NCBI GenBank assembly: GCA_029246705.1
Contig: JAQWMQ010000003.1
Coordinates: 1 to 64,000, forward strand
DNA: 64,000 bases
Direction: 5' to 3'
From: Phycisphaerales bacterium
GTDB lineage: Bacteria; Planctomycetota; Phycisphaerae; Phycisphaerales; SM1A02
Shown here one piece after another: positions 32,064 to 40,692 of this stretch (its first letter is position 1; the number at the start of each line of letters is the position of its first letter). A program made the translations under genes and the position numbers. The notes under the pieces are model-generated. The model was given only the letters and a program-made list of their open reading frames with translations, did not search any database and was not told the DNA's origin.

Positions 32064-34658
32064 TCAGGGGCTCCAGACGCCCAGCACGGTGGCGAGGTCG
32101 GCGCCGTCCACGATGCCGTTGTTGTCCAGGTCGCCGGGGCCGCTGGTCGCCCAGGCACCCAGCAGGATCGACAGGTCGGCGCCGTTGACGAGGTTGTCCC
32201 CGTTGAGGTCCCCGATGATGCCCTCTTCTGCGACGCATTCGCCGGTTCCGAAGGCATCGATGGCAGCCTCGATGACCGACCCGGGGTCCTCATCGCTGGC
32301 GGTCCAGCGCATGCGGCAGAGGGTGGTCGGCGTCACGTAGTCGCTGACCATGATCTGCTTCTGGAACCAGCCGCCGCTGGACTGGGAATCGGAGGGTCCG
32401 ACCTGCTCCACCAGGACCCAGGTGGCCCCGTTGTCGTTGGTGATCTCCGCGGTGAAGACATCCAGCCCCGGCGAGCCGCCGCTGCCCGTGCCGGTGTTGT
32501 CGTACCACTGCGCCCAGGTCACCACCGTGTTCTCCTCGGCGCCGAAGCGACCCGAGGTGAGCGTGGTCGAGCCACCATCGACGTCGGTGTTGCTGTCACA
32601 GGTGCCGGGGCCGGTCAGGAAGCACTGGCCTGAGTTGTCGAAATCGCTGCCGGGGGCGCCTCTGGTGGTCGATCCGCAGGGGGTGCCGATCGCCCACATG
32701 CCGGTTTCCGGGGTGGTGGGGTTGCCAGAGACCGACCACAGGGGGCAGCAGTTGCCTTCGAAGTCGATGACCTCGAAGCCGATGTCCGCGATGTAGAGGT
32801 CGCTGGTGTAGAGCTCGCCGCCGATGTCGCGGATCTCGAAGGAGTAGCTGGCAGTACCGGGGCACGCCAGGTCGGGCATGATGCCGCTGAAGTTGAATTC
32901 CGAGGTCTGGTTCAGCACGGCCTGCTGGGTGCCGGAGCCGTCATCGACATTGACCCTGCAGGTGGCTGGATCGACGGTGACGCCCACGGTGTTGATGCTC
33001 ATGCTGATCGACTGCCCTTCGGCGTAGATCACGTCCTGCTGGCCACCGGAGATGAAGAAGTAGACGTTGCTCGCCACCGCGATGGAGACGTTCGCGGTGT
33101 CCTGGTTGCCCAGGTCATCGGCGATGGTGTAGCTGAAGCCGTCGTTTCCGGTGAAGCCGCTTGCGGGGATGTACTGGAAGCGGTCACGGCCGTTGGTGCC
33201 CTGTCCGGGCAGCAGTTGGACGGTCGATCCGGCAGGCGTCGTGGCGTCGAAATCGATGACCGAGATCGCCCCGCAGCTGAGGGGAATGTCGTTCAGCAGC
33301 GCATCGAGGGTCGTGATCTGGTCGATGTCGATCGAGAAGCTGTCATCGGCGGCGACGGCGCCTTCACCGTTTCCGGTGTAGGAGCAGGAGACCTGGTCGA
33401 GGTAGTCCCGGATCACGGTTTCCACGCGAGGATGGAACGCCATCCGCATGTTGGACAGGCCGCCGCTGCACAGGTGGCAGTAGCTCATGATCGTGCCATC
33501 GGAGGCCTGGGAGCAGTCGTTGTTGCCGCAGCCGTCGATCGGCGGGTTGTAGCTGTCGTGGGTGTGTCCGCTGCCGAAGTTGTGGCCGGTCTCATGGGAG
33601 AACACCATCAGGTCCCAGTTCTGGCCGCTGTTGTCCTGGATGGGGTACGGGAAGAACCCGTTCAGGTTCGCGCTCACCGCATAGGCGTAGCTGCCACCGC
33701 AGAGGCCGCCGAGCCAGGCGACGCCGCCGCCCAGGCCTCGGCCGGAGAGGAAGTGCGCCAGGTCGCGATCGACCGAGCCCATGTTGCTCTGCCAGTAGTC
33801 GCGGAACTCCGTCAGCTGGGCCGAGGTGTTGCTCGCGGTCCAGGGGTCGTCGCTCGACCACAGGCGGATGTAGTCGATCTCGAGGTAGGTGTTGAACTGG
33901 GCCTGGTAGATCTCGCTCGTCGCGGTGACCAGCAGGGATGCGTAGGCGTTGGCTCCGCTCTCGCCGCTGAACATGTCGAGGAACTCGTTGTCGGTCTCGA
34001 TCGCGAAGCCGACCTTGCGGCAGGGGAGTGACCCCGAGCCTGCGAGCCCGCCTTCCTGTTCGAAGCCGCCGGAGTGACCGTCGATTTCGAGGAGGGTGCA
34101 CGCCACCGGGGCGAGATCCATGGTGGACCCGGGCATCAGGTCGACATCGAAGCTCAATGGGGTCTGCTGCCCGCCATCCGGACCACTGGAGATCAGGAAG
34201 GTGCGGTCGCCGTAGTTGACGTATCCGTTCAGGCCCATGTCGCCGTCGGCGATCATCGCCTCCCAATCAGGGTGCCCTTCGACGTGGCCGGAAAGGACCA
34301 CCAGTCGCGGCGGGTCGATCTCGACCTCGGTGACGGTGCCGTCTTCGTTCAGGCTGGCAACCACGTAGCGACTGTCCGGGGTGATCGACTTCAACTCGTG
34401 GAGGACCAGGTTGGCGGTGAGATCCGCGCCAAGCGGCACGTTCTCGACCAGGATGTCCTGCCCACCTTCCGTGGACCGTCTGGCGATCGCCTCGAAGGCG
34501 TTGAGATCGCTGCGTACCGGCGCGGCCGAGAAGGCATGCCAGGGAGTGGGCTCATTGGTGCGCACCAGCGGGGATTCCGCACGATCCAGGAGCGGTGGCA
34601 GGGCACCATCGGTTCCGGTGGTTCCCGCAAGGGTGAGGCTGAGCAAGGTCAGAAGCAT
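32064..34658 (-). CDS. Secreted metzincin metalloprotease with dockerin-like C-terminus
   Basis: 864 residues from ATG 34658, where a signal peptide (MLLTLLSLTLAGTTG) and an upstream CGGAG support the start. The zinc site HETGHNFGSGHTHD at about residues 355-368 is the metzincin HExxHxxGxxH(D) motif, and IMSYCHLCSGG follows as a Met-turn. This is reprolysin-like. Before it lies a propeptide-like region; after it a cadherin-like segment (NDGFSYTIADDLGNQDTANV) and beta-rich domains. The last 50 residues hold two EF-hand-like units, GDLNGDNLVNGADLSILLGA and GDLDNNGIVDGADLATVLGV, the dockerin-like tail seen on many planctomycete exported proteins. Confidence 0.93.
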   Translation of the reverse strand: MLLTLLSLTLAGTTGTDGALPPLLDRAESPLVRTNEPTPWHAFSAAPVRSDLNAFEAIARRSTEGGQDILVENVPLGADLTANLVLHELKSITPDSRYVVASLNEDGTVTEVEIDPPRLVVLSGHVEGHPDWEAMIADGDMGLNGYVNYGDRTFLISSGPDGGQQTPLSFDVDLMPGSTMDLAPVACTLLEIDGHSGGFEQEGGLAGSGSLPCRKVGFAIETDNEFLDMFSGESGANAYASLLVTATSEIYQAQFNTYLEIDYIRLWSSDDPWTASNTSAQLTEFRDYWQSNMGSVDRDLAHFLSGRGLGGGVAWLGGLCGGSYAYAVSANLNGFFPYPIQDNSGQNWDLMVFSHETGHNFGSGHTHDSYNPPIDGCGNNDCSQASDGTIMSYCHLCSGGLSNMRMAFHPRVETVIRDYLDQVSCSYTGNGEGAVAADDSFSIDIDQITTLDALLNDIPLSCGAISVIDFDATTPAGSTVQLLPGQGTNGRDRFQYIPASGFTGNDGFSYTIADDLGNQDTANVSIAVASNVYFFISGGQQDVIYAEGQSISMSINTVGVTVDPATCRVNVDDGSGTQQAVLNQTSEFNFSGIMPDLACPGTASYSFEIRDIGGELYTSDLYIADIGFEVIDFEGNCCPLWSVSGNPTTPETGMWAIGTPCGSTTRGAPGSDFDNSGQCFLTGPGTCDSNTDVDGGSTTLTSGRFGAEENTVVTWAQWYDNTGTGSGGSPGLDVFTAEITNDNGATWVLVEQVGPSDSQSSGGWFQKQIMVSDYVTPTTLCRMRWTASDEDPGSVIEAAIDAFGTGECVAEEGIIGDLNGDNLVNGADLSILLGAWATSGPGDLDNNGIVDGADLATVLGVWSP

Positions 34659-34920
34659 GTGTGGACTCCGTGGGGGGTGAGTGACCGCTCCCTGTGGGGT
34701 GGAGGCGGTACCTTTTCTCTGCTTTTCCAATTCGGGGACTTGCTTGATCTTCGGCGCTTTGTGGGGGGCGCCTTGCATCTCATTTGTACGCGATCAATCG
34801 GCGTGAAGCCTCCTTGATCCTCGTAACTGGAACGATTCAATCGTTCATAAGGTCCCTTTTTTTGGAGCAGCGGACTGAATGAAGCGTGCCTGTTGATTCA
34901 ACGTCGTCAGTTAAGAGAGA

Positions 34921-34959
34921 CGATCGCCCCCCTCACAGGGCTTGAAAGGGGGGCGATCG
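34921..34959. terminator. Hairpin near the end of the orphan ORF
   Basis: CGATCGCCCCCC pairs perfectly with GGGGGGCGATCG across a 15-base loop, 34 bases past the stop of the minus-strand ORF at 34993. No T-tract follows on either strand. The 334 bases between that ORF and the protease gene contain otherwise only the protease leader, with a GGTACC-bearing candidate -10 element near 34705. Confidence 0.5.
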
Positions 34960-34992
34960 AGAAACTCGAGGGCTGAGTGTTGCATGGGGGCA

Positions 34993-36150
34993 TCAACACC
35001 GCCCTGACAAGAAAGAGCAAGAGAAACCCGCGCCGCCGACGGATAATGATCCATCAGGGTCGCCTCCATCCCTGGGGGTGGAGTCAACGAGCATCACCGA
35101 GTCCGGGGTCTTGATGTCGCGATGATCTCGTGAGCCGTGGATTGAGTGCTCGGTTGAGACCTGGATACGAATCGCGGTATCAAATCGGGATGTTCGAGTG
35201 GACTTGCGGACCGGCACGATGGACACCCGAAGGCATCCAAGGAATGAAGTGCGCCGGTTGGTCGTGCCGTCGATGTCGTCCTCCAGAAGCATCGATGGCA
35301 GGTCACGTCCGGGGGCAAGGAACGAGTTGTCCCCGGTCATGGCCTTCAAGTCACTCGAATCGTCGGATGGTTCGTCCTGGTTTGTCGAGGATACGTCGCA
35401 CCAACCAGAATGAACCGCTCCGACGCGGGTTGAGAATCCTCGTTCTGGCGTTTTCTGCCAGGACGAGGAGTCATGCTCGGGACCAGCCCCCGGAAGAGCT
35501 CTGAGTACCCTGCATGCTGGGAATAATGGTCTTGAACGTGCGGATCCCAATATCCGCGAATTGGCCTGGTCATCTTCGTTGGCTTGCCCGGAAGAGACAT
35601 CGGCTGAACCTCCAACCGCCACCATCTCGTCGACGCACCCGACGAGAACCGACATCTGATCAACGAAGCTGTGGAACGTGCCCGTACCTTTGGTTCCCCC
35701 GTGGAAGGGCTCGGAATCTCCCGCATGATCCATGGCCGACATCCAGGTGCGCTGGTGTGAAAGCCTGATCGTGCGGGAGTTGATCGTTTCGTCCCTGGTG
35801 GGCGGAATCATGCCTGGTCCGTTCACCCGGTTCGAATCAGGCTGCGTTCTCTCGAGCGAGCCCGGCTCCGCTGCGGAACCGTCCGGTCCGAATCCGACGA
35901 AGCCAGTCACGTCCCCGGTCGGGAGGAGCTCGACCGCGGTGCCTTCGCTGGTGGATTCTGGAGTTGCATCGACCGAACCCTCGAGAGGGTGAGTGTCTGG
36001 TCGGGTGCGCCGAAACGGTTCCGCCTTGGAGCAGGGAGCGCCTGGTTCTCGGCCGAGGGCGGGAAAGACATCCGCCAGCAGGTTCTCGGCTGAAGCCAGG
36101 GCGTGCTCACTGTCGAGGACGCAACTTTGATTGAATGAGGTGAAACGCAT
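34993..36150 (-). CDS. Orphan hypothetical ORF, weakly supported
   Basis: A 385-residue frame from ATG 36150 (a TTG at 36174 would add eight residues). It is long and uninterrupted on the minus strand, and its first half has plausible protein composition (DVTGFVGFGPDGSAAEPGS, GTGTFHSFVDQMSVLVGC), but third-position GC appears lower than in neighbours, no ribosome binding site is visible and no family is recognised. The second half is rich in Ser, Arg and Asp and looks disordered. A hairpin follows its stop codon. It could be a lineage-specific gene, a decayed gene, or a chance frame. Confidence 0.38.
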   Translation of the reverse strand: MRFTSFNQSCVLDSEHALASAENLLADVFPALGREPGAPCSKAEPFRRTRPDTHPLEGSVDATPESTSEGTAVELLPTGDVTGFVGFGPDGSAAEPGSLERTQPDSNRVNGPGMIPPTRDETINSRTIRLSHQRTWMSAMDHAGDSEPFHGGTKGTGTFHSFVDQMSVLVGCVDEMVAVGGSADVSSGQANEDDQANSRILGSARSRPLFPACRVLRALPGAGPEHDSSSWQKTPERGFSTRVGAVHSGWCDVSSTNQDEPSDDSSDLKAMTGDNSFLAPGRDLPSMLLEDDIDGTTNRRTSFLGCLRVSIVPVRKSTRTSRFDTAIRIQVSTEHSIHGSRDHRDIKTPDSVMLVDSTPRDGGDPDGSLSVGGAGFSCSFLSGRC

Positions 36151-36274
36151 GTGAAGTCCGGTCTGGGTCACCAAAGATCAACGATCGTTGATACATCATA
36201 ACGCTGATAACCAGAACTGCAAGGCAATTGTCCGCAAATAACATCGATTATGCGCCAGAATGGGGTCTTGGGGC

Positions 36275-37501
36275 TCAGGAGAGCGGATCTGAATCGTCCA
36301 GGGCCAGGCTGCAGAAGACCTCTATTCCGGTCCTGATGGCCTCGTCATTGAAGTTGAAACGAGCATTGTGCAGGGCGGGCATCTCCGTCTCACCCGGTGT
36401 CAGCAGCCCGAGGAAGAAGAAACAGGCCGGCACCGCCTCCCCGTAGAAGGAGAAGTCCTCGCCTCCCATCACCGGGTGCTCGATCGGGTTGACTCGATCA
36501 CCACCCAGCGAGCCGGTCGCTGCTGCCTCGAAGCGTCCATAGGCTCGGGGGTCGTTGCGGGTGACCGGATAGCCACGGAGGTATTCGACCTGGGCGGTGC
36601 AGTCATGGGCCGCAGCGATCCCGGTGGCCACCTCCTTGATCCGCTGCTCGAGTTCCTCGCGCGTGCTTTCCTGCAACGAGCGCACCGTGCCGCCCAGGGT
36701 CACCCGGTCGGGGATGACGTTGAAGGCGTCCCCGGCATGCATCTTGGTGATCGTGACCACTGCGGAGTCGAGTGGGTTCGTGTTTCGCGAGACGATGGTC
36801 TGGAGCGCCTGGACGATCGCCGCCGAACAGATCACCGGGTCGGCACAGGTGTGGGGCATCGCGGCATGGCCGCCGCGGCCTTCGATCACGATGTTCACCT
36901 CGTCAGCTGCCGCCAGCATCGGGCCCACGCGGGATCCGACCGTGCCGACTTCCGATTCGGTGTACCCGTGCAGCCCGAACATCGATTCGACCCGGGGGCC
37001 GATCCGGCTGCCGTCGAGCGCACCGTCCTCGCACATCCGCTTGCCGCCCGCTCCATTCTCCTCGGCCGGTTGGAAGACCAGGGTGACCGGGCGTGGCAAG
37101 GGGGCCTCCTGGGCCAGCCGCGCCAGGATCCGGGCGGTGCCCAGCAGGATGGTGGTGTGTCCGTCGTGGCCGCAGGCATGCATCCTGCCGGAAGTCTTCG
37201 AGGCGTAGCCGAGTCCGGTCTCCTCGAGAATCGGGAGGGCGTCGATGTCGGCTCGAAGCCCGATCGAGGTTTCGGCAGATCCGGGAAGATGCCCCAGCAC
37301 CCCGGTCCCTCCGGCAAGATCGGGCACGAAATCGACCCCCGCCTCCGCCAGCTCCCGCTGCACCACGCCGCTGGTCCGGACCTCCTGGTAGGCCAGTTCC
37401 GGATGGGCGTGCAGGTCGTGACGAATGCCGATCAGGTGCGGCAGTTCCTCGTCGATGAGTTGGCGTACACGGTCGAGTCTGGCTGGTGTCTTGGTGCTCA
37501 T
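36275..37501 (-). CDS. M20 family amidohydrolase
   Basis: A 408-residue zinc amidohydrolase of the M20D type (N-acyl-amino-acid, hippurate or IAA-amino-acid hydrolases). Motifs are IRHDLHAHPELAYQEVRTS, GLRADIDALPI, GRMHACGHDGHTTILLGTA (metal-binding Cys/His), FQPAEENGAGGKRMCEDGAL and the late MGGEDFSFYGEAVPACFFFL. All catalytic blocks are present, so it should be active. It is cytoplasmic (no signal peptide). It follows the release-factor-like gene by 33 bases on the same strand, so it probably belongs to the tsaD transcript. Confidence 0.94.
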   Translation of the reverse strand: MSTKTPARLDRVRQLIDEELPHLIGIRHDLHAHPELAYQEVRTSGVVQRELAEAGVDFVPDLAGGTGVLGHLPGSAETSIGLRADIDALPILEETGLGYASKTSGRMHACGHDGHTTILLGTARILARLAQEAPLPRPVTLVFQPAEENGAGGKRMCEDGALDGSRIGPRVESMFGLHGYTESEVGTVGSRVGPMLAAADEVNIVIEGRGGHAAMPHTCADPVICSAAIVQALQTIVSRNTNPLDSAVVTITKMHAGDAFNVIPDRVTLGGTVRSLQESTREELEQRIKEVATGIAAAHDCTAQVEYLRGYPVTRNDPRAYGRFEAAATGSLGGDRVNPIEHPVMGGEDFSFYGEAVPACFFFLGLLTPGETEMPALHNARFNFNDEAIRTGIEVFCSLALDDSDPLS

Positions 37502-37534
37502 GGCTCCAGACTACCCGGCGGGAGCGCCCCGGCG

Positions 37535-38092
37535 CTACGACCTCAATCGAGGCAGGCCGACCGATTCCCGTCCGACATTCACCCGGGACAGGACGTGGGC
37601 TTCCTGGCGAAGCAGGCGGGTCAGCTGGCTCATGGTCACCCCGAGGATCCCGGCGGCACCGGCCACGTCGTACTTTCGGGCGATGATCACGTCGAGCGCC
37701 TCGGCCAGCAGCGACGGGAAGTCCTTGTTCTTCGCGTTCACCGGCAGCTTCGTGCCCTGCCTCCGGGAACACCAGAGCTCGCTGGGGCGATGATTGTTGC
37801 GGCCGGTGGGGGTGCGCACCTGGACTGCGAGCTTCATGCGCAGTCGGAAGAGCGCCTTCGCCCGATTGACCCGCTGCTCGCGTCGTTCGGTGGCCCGGGT
37901 CTCGATCCCGGTCTCTCGATGAACGACCCGGACGGCGGTCTCCACCTTGTTCCGATGCTGACCGCCGGGCCCCGAAGAGCGTCCGACCGAGATGTCGGTC
38001 TGGGCGAGCAGGTCCTTCTCCTCCACCGAGGCCGGGTGTGGTTCATCGACGTAGATCGACCGGGGGTCGATCCATGGTGGTGCATACCCCAT
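37535..38092 (-). CDS. Release-factor-like protein with GGQ motif and C-terminal helical domain
   Basis: A 185-residue protein with a class I release factor catalytic domain: SSGPGGQHRNKVETAVRVVH at about residues 38-57 contains the peptidyl-tRNA-hydrolysing GGQ. It lacks the codon-recognition domains of RF1/RF2, so it resembles ArfB-type or other RF-like rescue factors. Unlike ArfB, which has a short basic tail, it has a C-terminal domain of about 60 residues with AAGILGVTMSQLTRLLRQEA, which reads like a helix-turn-helix. It starts 3 bases after the tsaD stop codon. A ribosome-rescue role is inferred. Confidence 0.85.
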   Translation of the reverse strand: MGYAPPWIDPRSIYVDEPHPASVEEKDLLAQTDISVGRSSGPGGQHRNKVETAVRVVHRETGIETRATERREQRVNRAKALFRLRMKLAVQVRTPTGRNNHRPSELWCSRRQGTKLPVNAKNKDFPSLLAEALDVIIARKYDVAGAAGILGVTMSQLTRLLRQEAHVLSRVNVGRESVGLPRLRS

Positions 38093-38095
38093 GGG

Positions 38096-39160
38096 TCAGC
38101 GCCTTCCTCGAGAAGTCGGTCGTGCGGTGACTGAGAGCGGGTCTCGGTCACCGCGGAGCAGTCGGTGGTGGGCGGCGACGGCAAGCATGGCTGCATTGTC
38201 CACGCAGAGATCCGTTCGGGGCAAGTGCAGCTTCAATCCGAGCTCCCCGGCGAGTGCCTCCAGTTCACGTCGAAGCAGCCGGTTCGCCACCACGCCACCG
38301 CCGGCGAGCAGGGTGCCGGCGCCGGTGCGTTCGATGGCGGCGCGCGTCTTCCTGGTCAATGCGCTCACCACCGCGGCCCGGAAACTCGCGGCCAGGTCCG
38401 TTCGAGCCGTCTCGTCCAGGTCGGATTCCGAGCGGTCGAAGACCGTCTTGCCGTCGACCCGACGGGGCGTTCCGCGGATCGAATAGAGCATCGCGGTCTT
38501 CACGCCGCTGAAGGAGAAATCCAGGGAGGCCTTCTTCATCAGTGAGATCGGCAGAGACACACCGGGCGTGCCGACGTGCTGTTCCGCCAGTTCATCGAGG
38601 TGGGGGCCACCGGGGTAGGGCAGTCCCAGCATGGTGGCGGCCTTGTCGAAGGCTTCCCCGGCGGCATCGTCGATCGTGCTGCCGAGTCGTTCGAGTTCGA
38701 GTGGGCCCTGCATCGAGTACAGGCTGGTGTGCCCGCCGCTGACCACCAGGCCCACCGCGGGCCAGGTGACCGCACCGGCATCGAGGAGGCCTGCCAGCAG
38801 GTGCGACTCGACATGGTCCACGCCCAGGAATGGTTTCGACAGGCTCCAGGCGACCGCCTTGGCGAGACTGACGCCGACCAGCAGTGCACCGATCAGACCC
38901 GGCCTGGTTCCCGCGGTCACCGCATCCAGCTGATCGACCCCGACCTCCGCCTCGGCCAGCGCCCTGCGCACGACGGGGAGGATCCGTTCCAGGTGGGCAC
39001 GGGAGGCGATTTCGGGCACCACGCCCCGGTATTCCCGGTGCAGTTCGTGCTGGGTGGCCACCACGTTGGAGAGCGTCCTGCATCCGTCGGCCACCACCGC
39101 GGCGGCGGTTTCGTCGCAGGAGGATTCGATGGCGAGGATGAGACTGCGGGAAGCGTTCAT
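38096..39160 (-). CDS. tsaD: tRNA threonylcarbamoyladenosine transferase TsaD
   Basis: Adds the threonylcarbamoyl group to A37 of ANN-decoding tRNAs with TsaB/TsaE. Start ATG 39160 gives 354 residues beginning MNASRSLILAIESSCDETAA, the family N-terminus; the longer frame is unsupported. The metal-binding motif FLGVDHVESHLLAG, the ASKHA-fold segment VGLVVSGGHTSLY and the late LLAGGGVVANRLLRRELEAL and CVDNAAMLAVAAHHRL are all conserved. It is divergent from hflX with only 44 bases between the start codons. Confidence 0.96.
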   Translation of the reverse strand: MNASRSLILAIESSCDETAAAVVADGCRTLSNVVATQHELHREYRGVVPEIASRAHLERILPVVRRALAEAEVGVDQLDAVTAGTRPGLIGALLVGVSLAKAVAWSLSKPFLGVDHVESHLLAGLLDAGAVTWPAVGLVVSGGHTSLYSMQGPLELERLGSTIDDAAGEAFDKAATMLGLPYPGGPHLDELAEQHVGTPGVSLPISLMKKASLDFSFSGVKTAMLYSIRGTPRRVDGKTVFDRSESDLDETARTDLAASFRAAVVSALTRKTRAAIERTGAGTLLAGGGVVANRLLRRELEALAGELGLKLHLPRTDLCVDNAAMLAVAAHHRLLRGDRDPLSVTARPTSRGRR

Positions 39161-39204
39161 TCTGATGTTGCAGAGGGTACCGGGATCCGGAGCCGCTAGA
39201 CTCC

Positions 39205-40656
39205 ATGGCCCCCAAGAGGTGTCCCATCGAAGAAGGCGTCCGTACAAATCTCGAGGTCCAGTCCGAACGAGCGGTGCTCGTCAAGGTTCTGCTGTCCCGG
39301 GAGGAGAAATCCGAGCGCGATCCCCTGGGGGAACTTCGTTCACTGGTGAGCTCCGCCGCTGGCGAGGTGGTGGGGGAACTGCTCCAGAAGCGGGAACGAC
39401 CCAAGGGGTCCAGTTACCTGGGCAAGGGAAAGCTCGAGGAACTGGTCCACCTGGTGGAGATGGTCGACGCCGGGGTGGTGGTCTTCGACAACGAGCTCGC
39501 ACCGATGCAGATCCGCACCATCGAGGAGGCGGTGTGCTGCAAGGTGCTTGATCGAAGCGAACTGATCCTCGACATCTTCGCCACGCGTGCACGCACGCGT
39601 GAGGCGCGTCTGCAGGTGGAGATCGCCCAGCTTCAGTACACCGCGCCTCGTTTGAGGGCGATGTGGTCCCACCTGGGTCAGGTCACCGGTGGTGCTCCGA
39701 TCGGCGTGGGTACCCGCGGTCCGGGTGAACAGCAGCTCGAGATCGACCGTCGCCTGGTCCAGAAGCGACTCAGCCAGCTGCGTGAACGGCTGGTCGAGGT
39801 CCAGAAACGCAAGAGTCGGGAAGTCGATGCCCGCACGCTCGAACACTACACCGTCGGACTGGTCGGCTACACCAACGCGGGCAAGTCCACGCTCTTCAAC
39901 GCATTGACCGATGGTGGTGCCTACGTCGCCGACCAGCTGTTCGCCACGCTGGGAACGCGCGTCGAGGCCTGGCCGCTCGGTGGTGGTTCCCAGGCCCTGC
40001 TCTCGGACACCGTCGGCTTCATCAGCAACCTGCCGCACCACCTGGTGGCGAGCTTCCGTTCGACGCTGGAGGAGACCGTCCAGGCGCACGTGCTGCTGCT
40101 GGTGCTGGACGCCTCTGATCGCAACGCCCTGATGCAGTACGAGACGGTCCTCGAGGTGCTGGACGGCATCGGTGCCAGTGACCAGCCGCGGATACTGGTG
40201 CTGAACAAGATCGACGTCCCCCGTGAACGCGAACACCGTGGTCTCGAGGAAGACGATCCGGTGCAGGACTGGCTGGAACGGGTGCCCGATGCGATCCCCG
40301 TGAGCGCCCTGACCGGTGAAGGCCTCGATCAACTCGCTGATCGTGTGCGTGAACTCATGAAGGGTCCGCTTCGTGAGGTCTCGCTGGAAGCCCCGATGTC
40401 CGACGGACGACTGACTGATTTCCTCGAAAAGCGAACCGAGGTCCTGGACCGTTCCTGGACCGAGACCACCGTCGTCTACCGGATCCGGATCGGTCGGCGC
40501 CAGGTCGAGCAGTTGCTTGCCCGTGGTTCGAGTTTCTCCCTCGACGGGGTGTCCGGAGTCGAAGCCCTCCACGCACTCTGGCCTCCGCCCGAGAAGCAGA
40601 AGCCAACGGTGATCCCGCCGCACGCGCGGGAATGGCCCGAGGAACACCTGGAATAG
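39205..40656 (+). CDS. hflX: Ribosome-associated GTPase HflX
   Basis: A 483-residue GTPase that splits stalled or hibernating ribosomes. It has the N-terminal HflX domain (KRERPKGSSYLGKGKLEELV), the linker helices (GPGEQQLEIDRRLVQKRLSQ), G1 VGYTNAGKSTLFNALTDGG, G2/G3 LFATLGTRVEAW and LLSDTVGFISNLPHHLVASF, and G4 LNKID. The C-terminal extension of about 60 residues (VYRIRIGRRQVEQLLARGSS) is an HflX-type C-terminal domain. Its neighbours tsaD and the RF-like gene also serve translation. The end is convergent with 40693. Confidence 0.95.
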   Translation: MAPKRCPIEEGVRTNLEVQSERAVLVKVLLSREEKSERDPLGELRSLVSSAAGEVVGELLQKRERPKGSSYLGKGKLEELVHLVEMVDAGVVVFDNELAPMQIRTIEEAVCCKVLDRSELILDIFATRARTREARLQVEIAQLQYTAPRLRAMWSHLGQVTGGAPIGVGTRGPGEQQLEIDRRLVQKRLSQLRERLVEVQKRKSREVDARTLEHYTVGLVGYTNAGKSTLFNALTDGGAYVADQLFATLGTRVEAWPLGGGSQALLSDTVGFISNLPHHLVASFRSTLEETVQAHVLLLVLDASDRNALMQYETVLEVLDGIGASDQPRILVLNKIDVPREREHRGLEEDDPVQDWLERVPDAIPVSALTGEGLDQLADRVRELMKGPLREVSLEAPMSDGRLTDFLEKRTEVLDRSWTETTVVYRIRIGRRQVEQLLARGSSFSLDGVSGVEALHALWPPPEKQKPTVIPPHAREWPEEHLE

Positions 40657-40692
40657 ATGCAATGGACCTGCTCCCCGGATGGGAAGCGTCGA

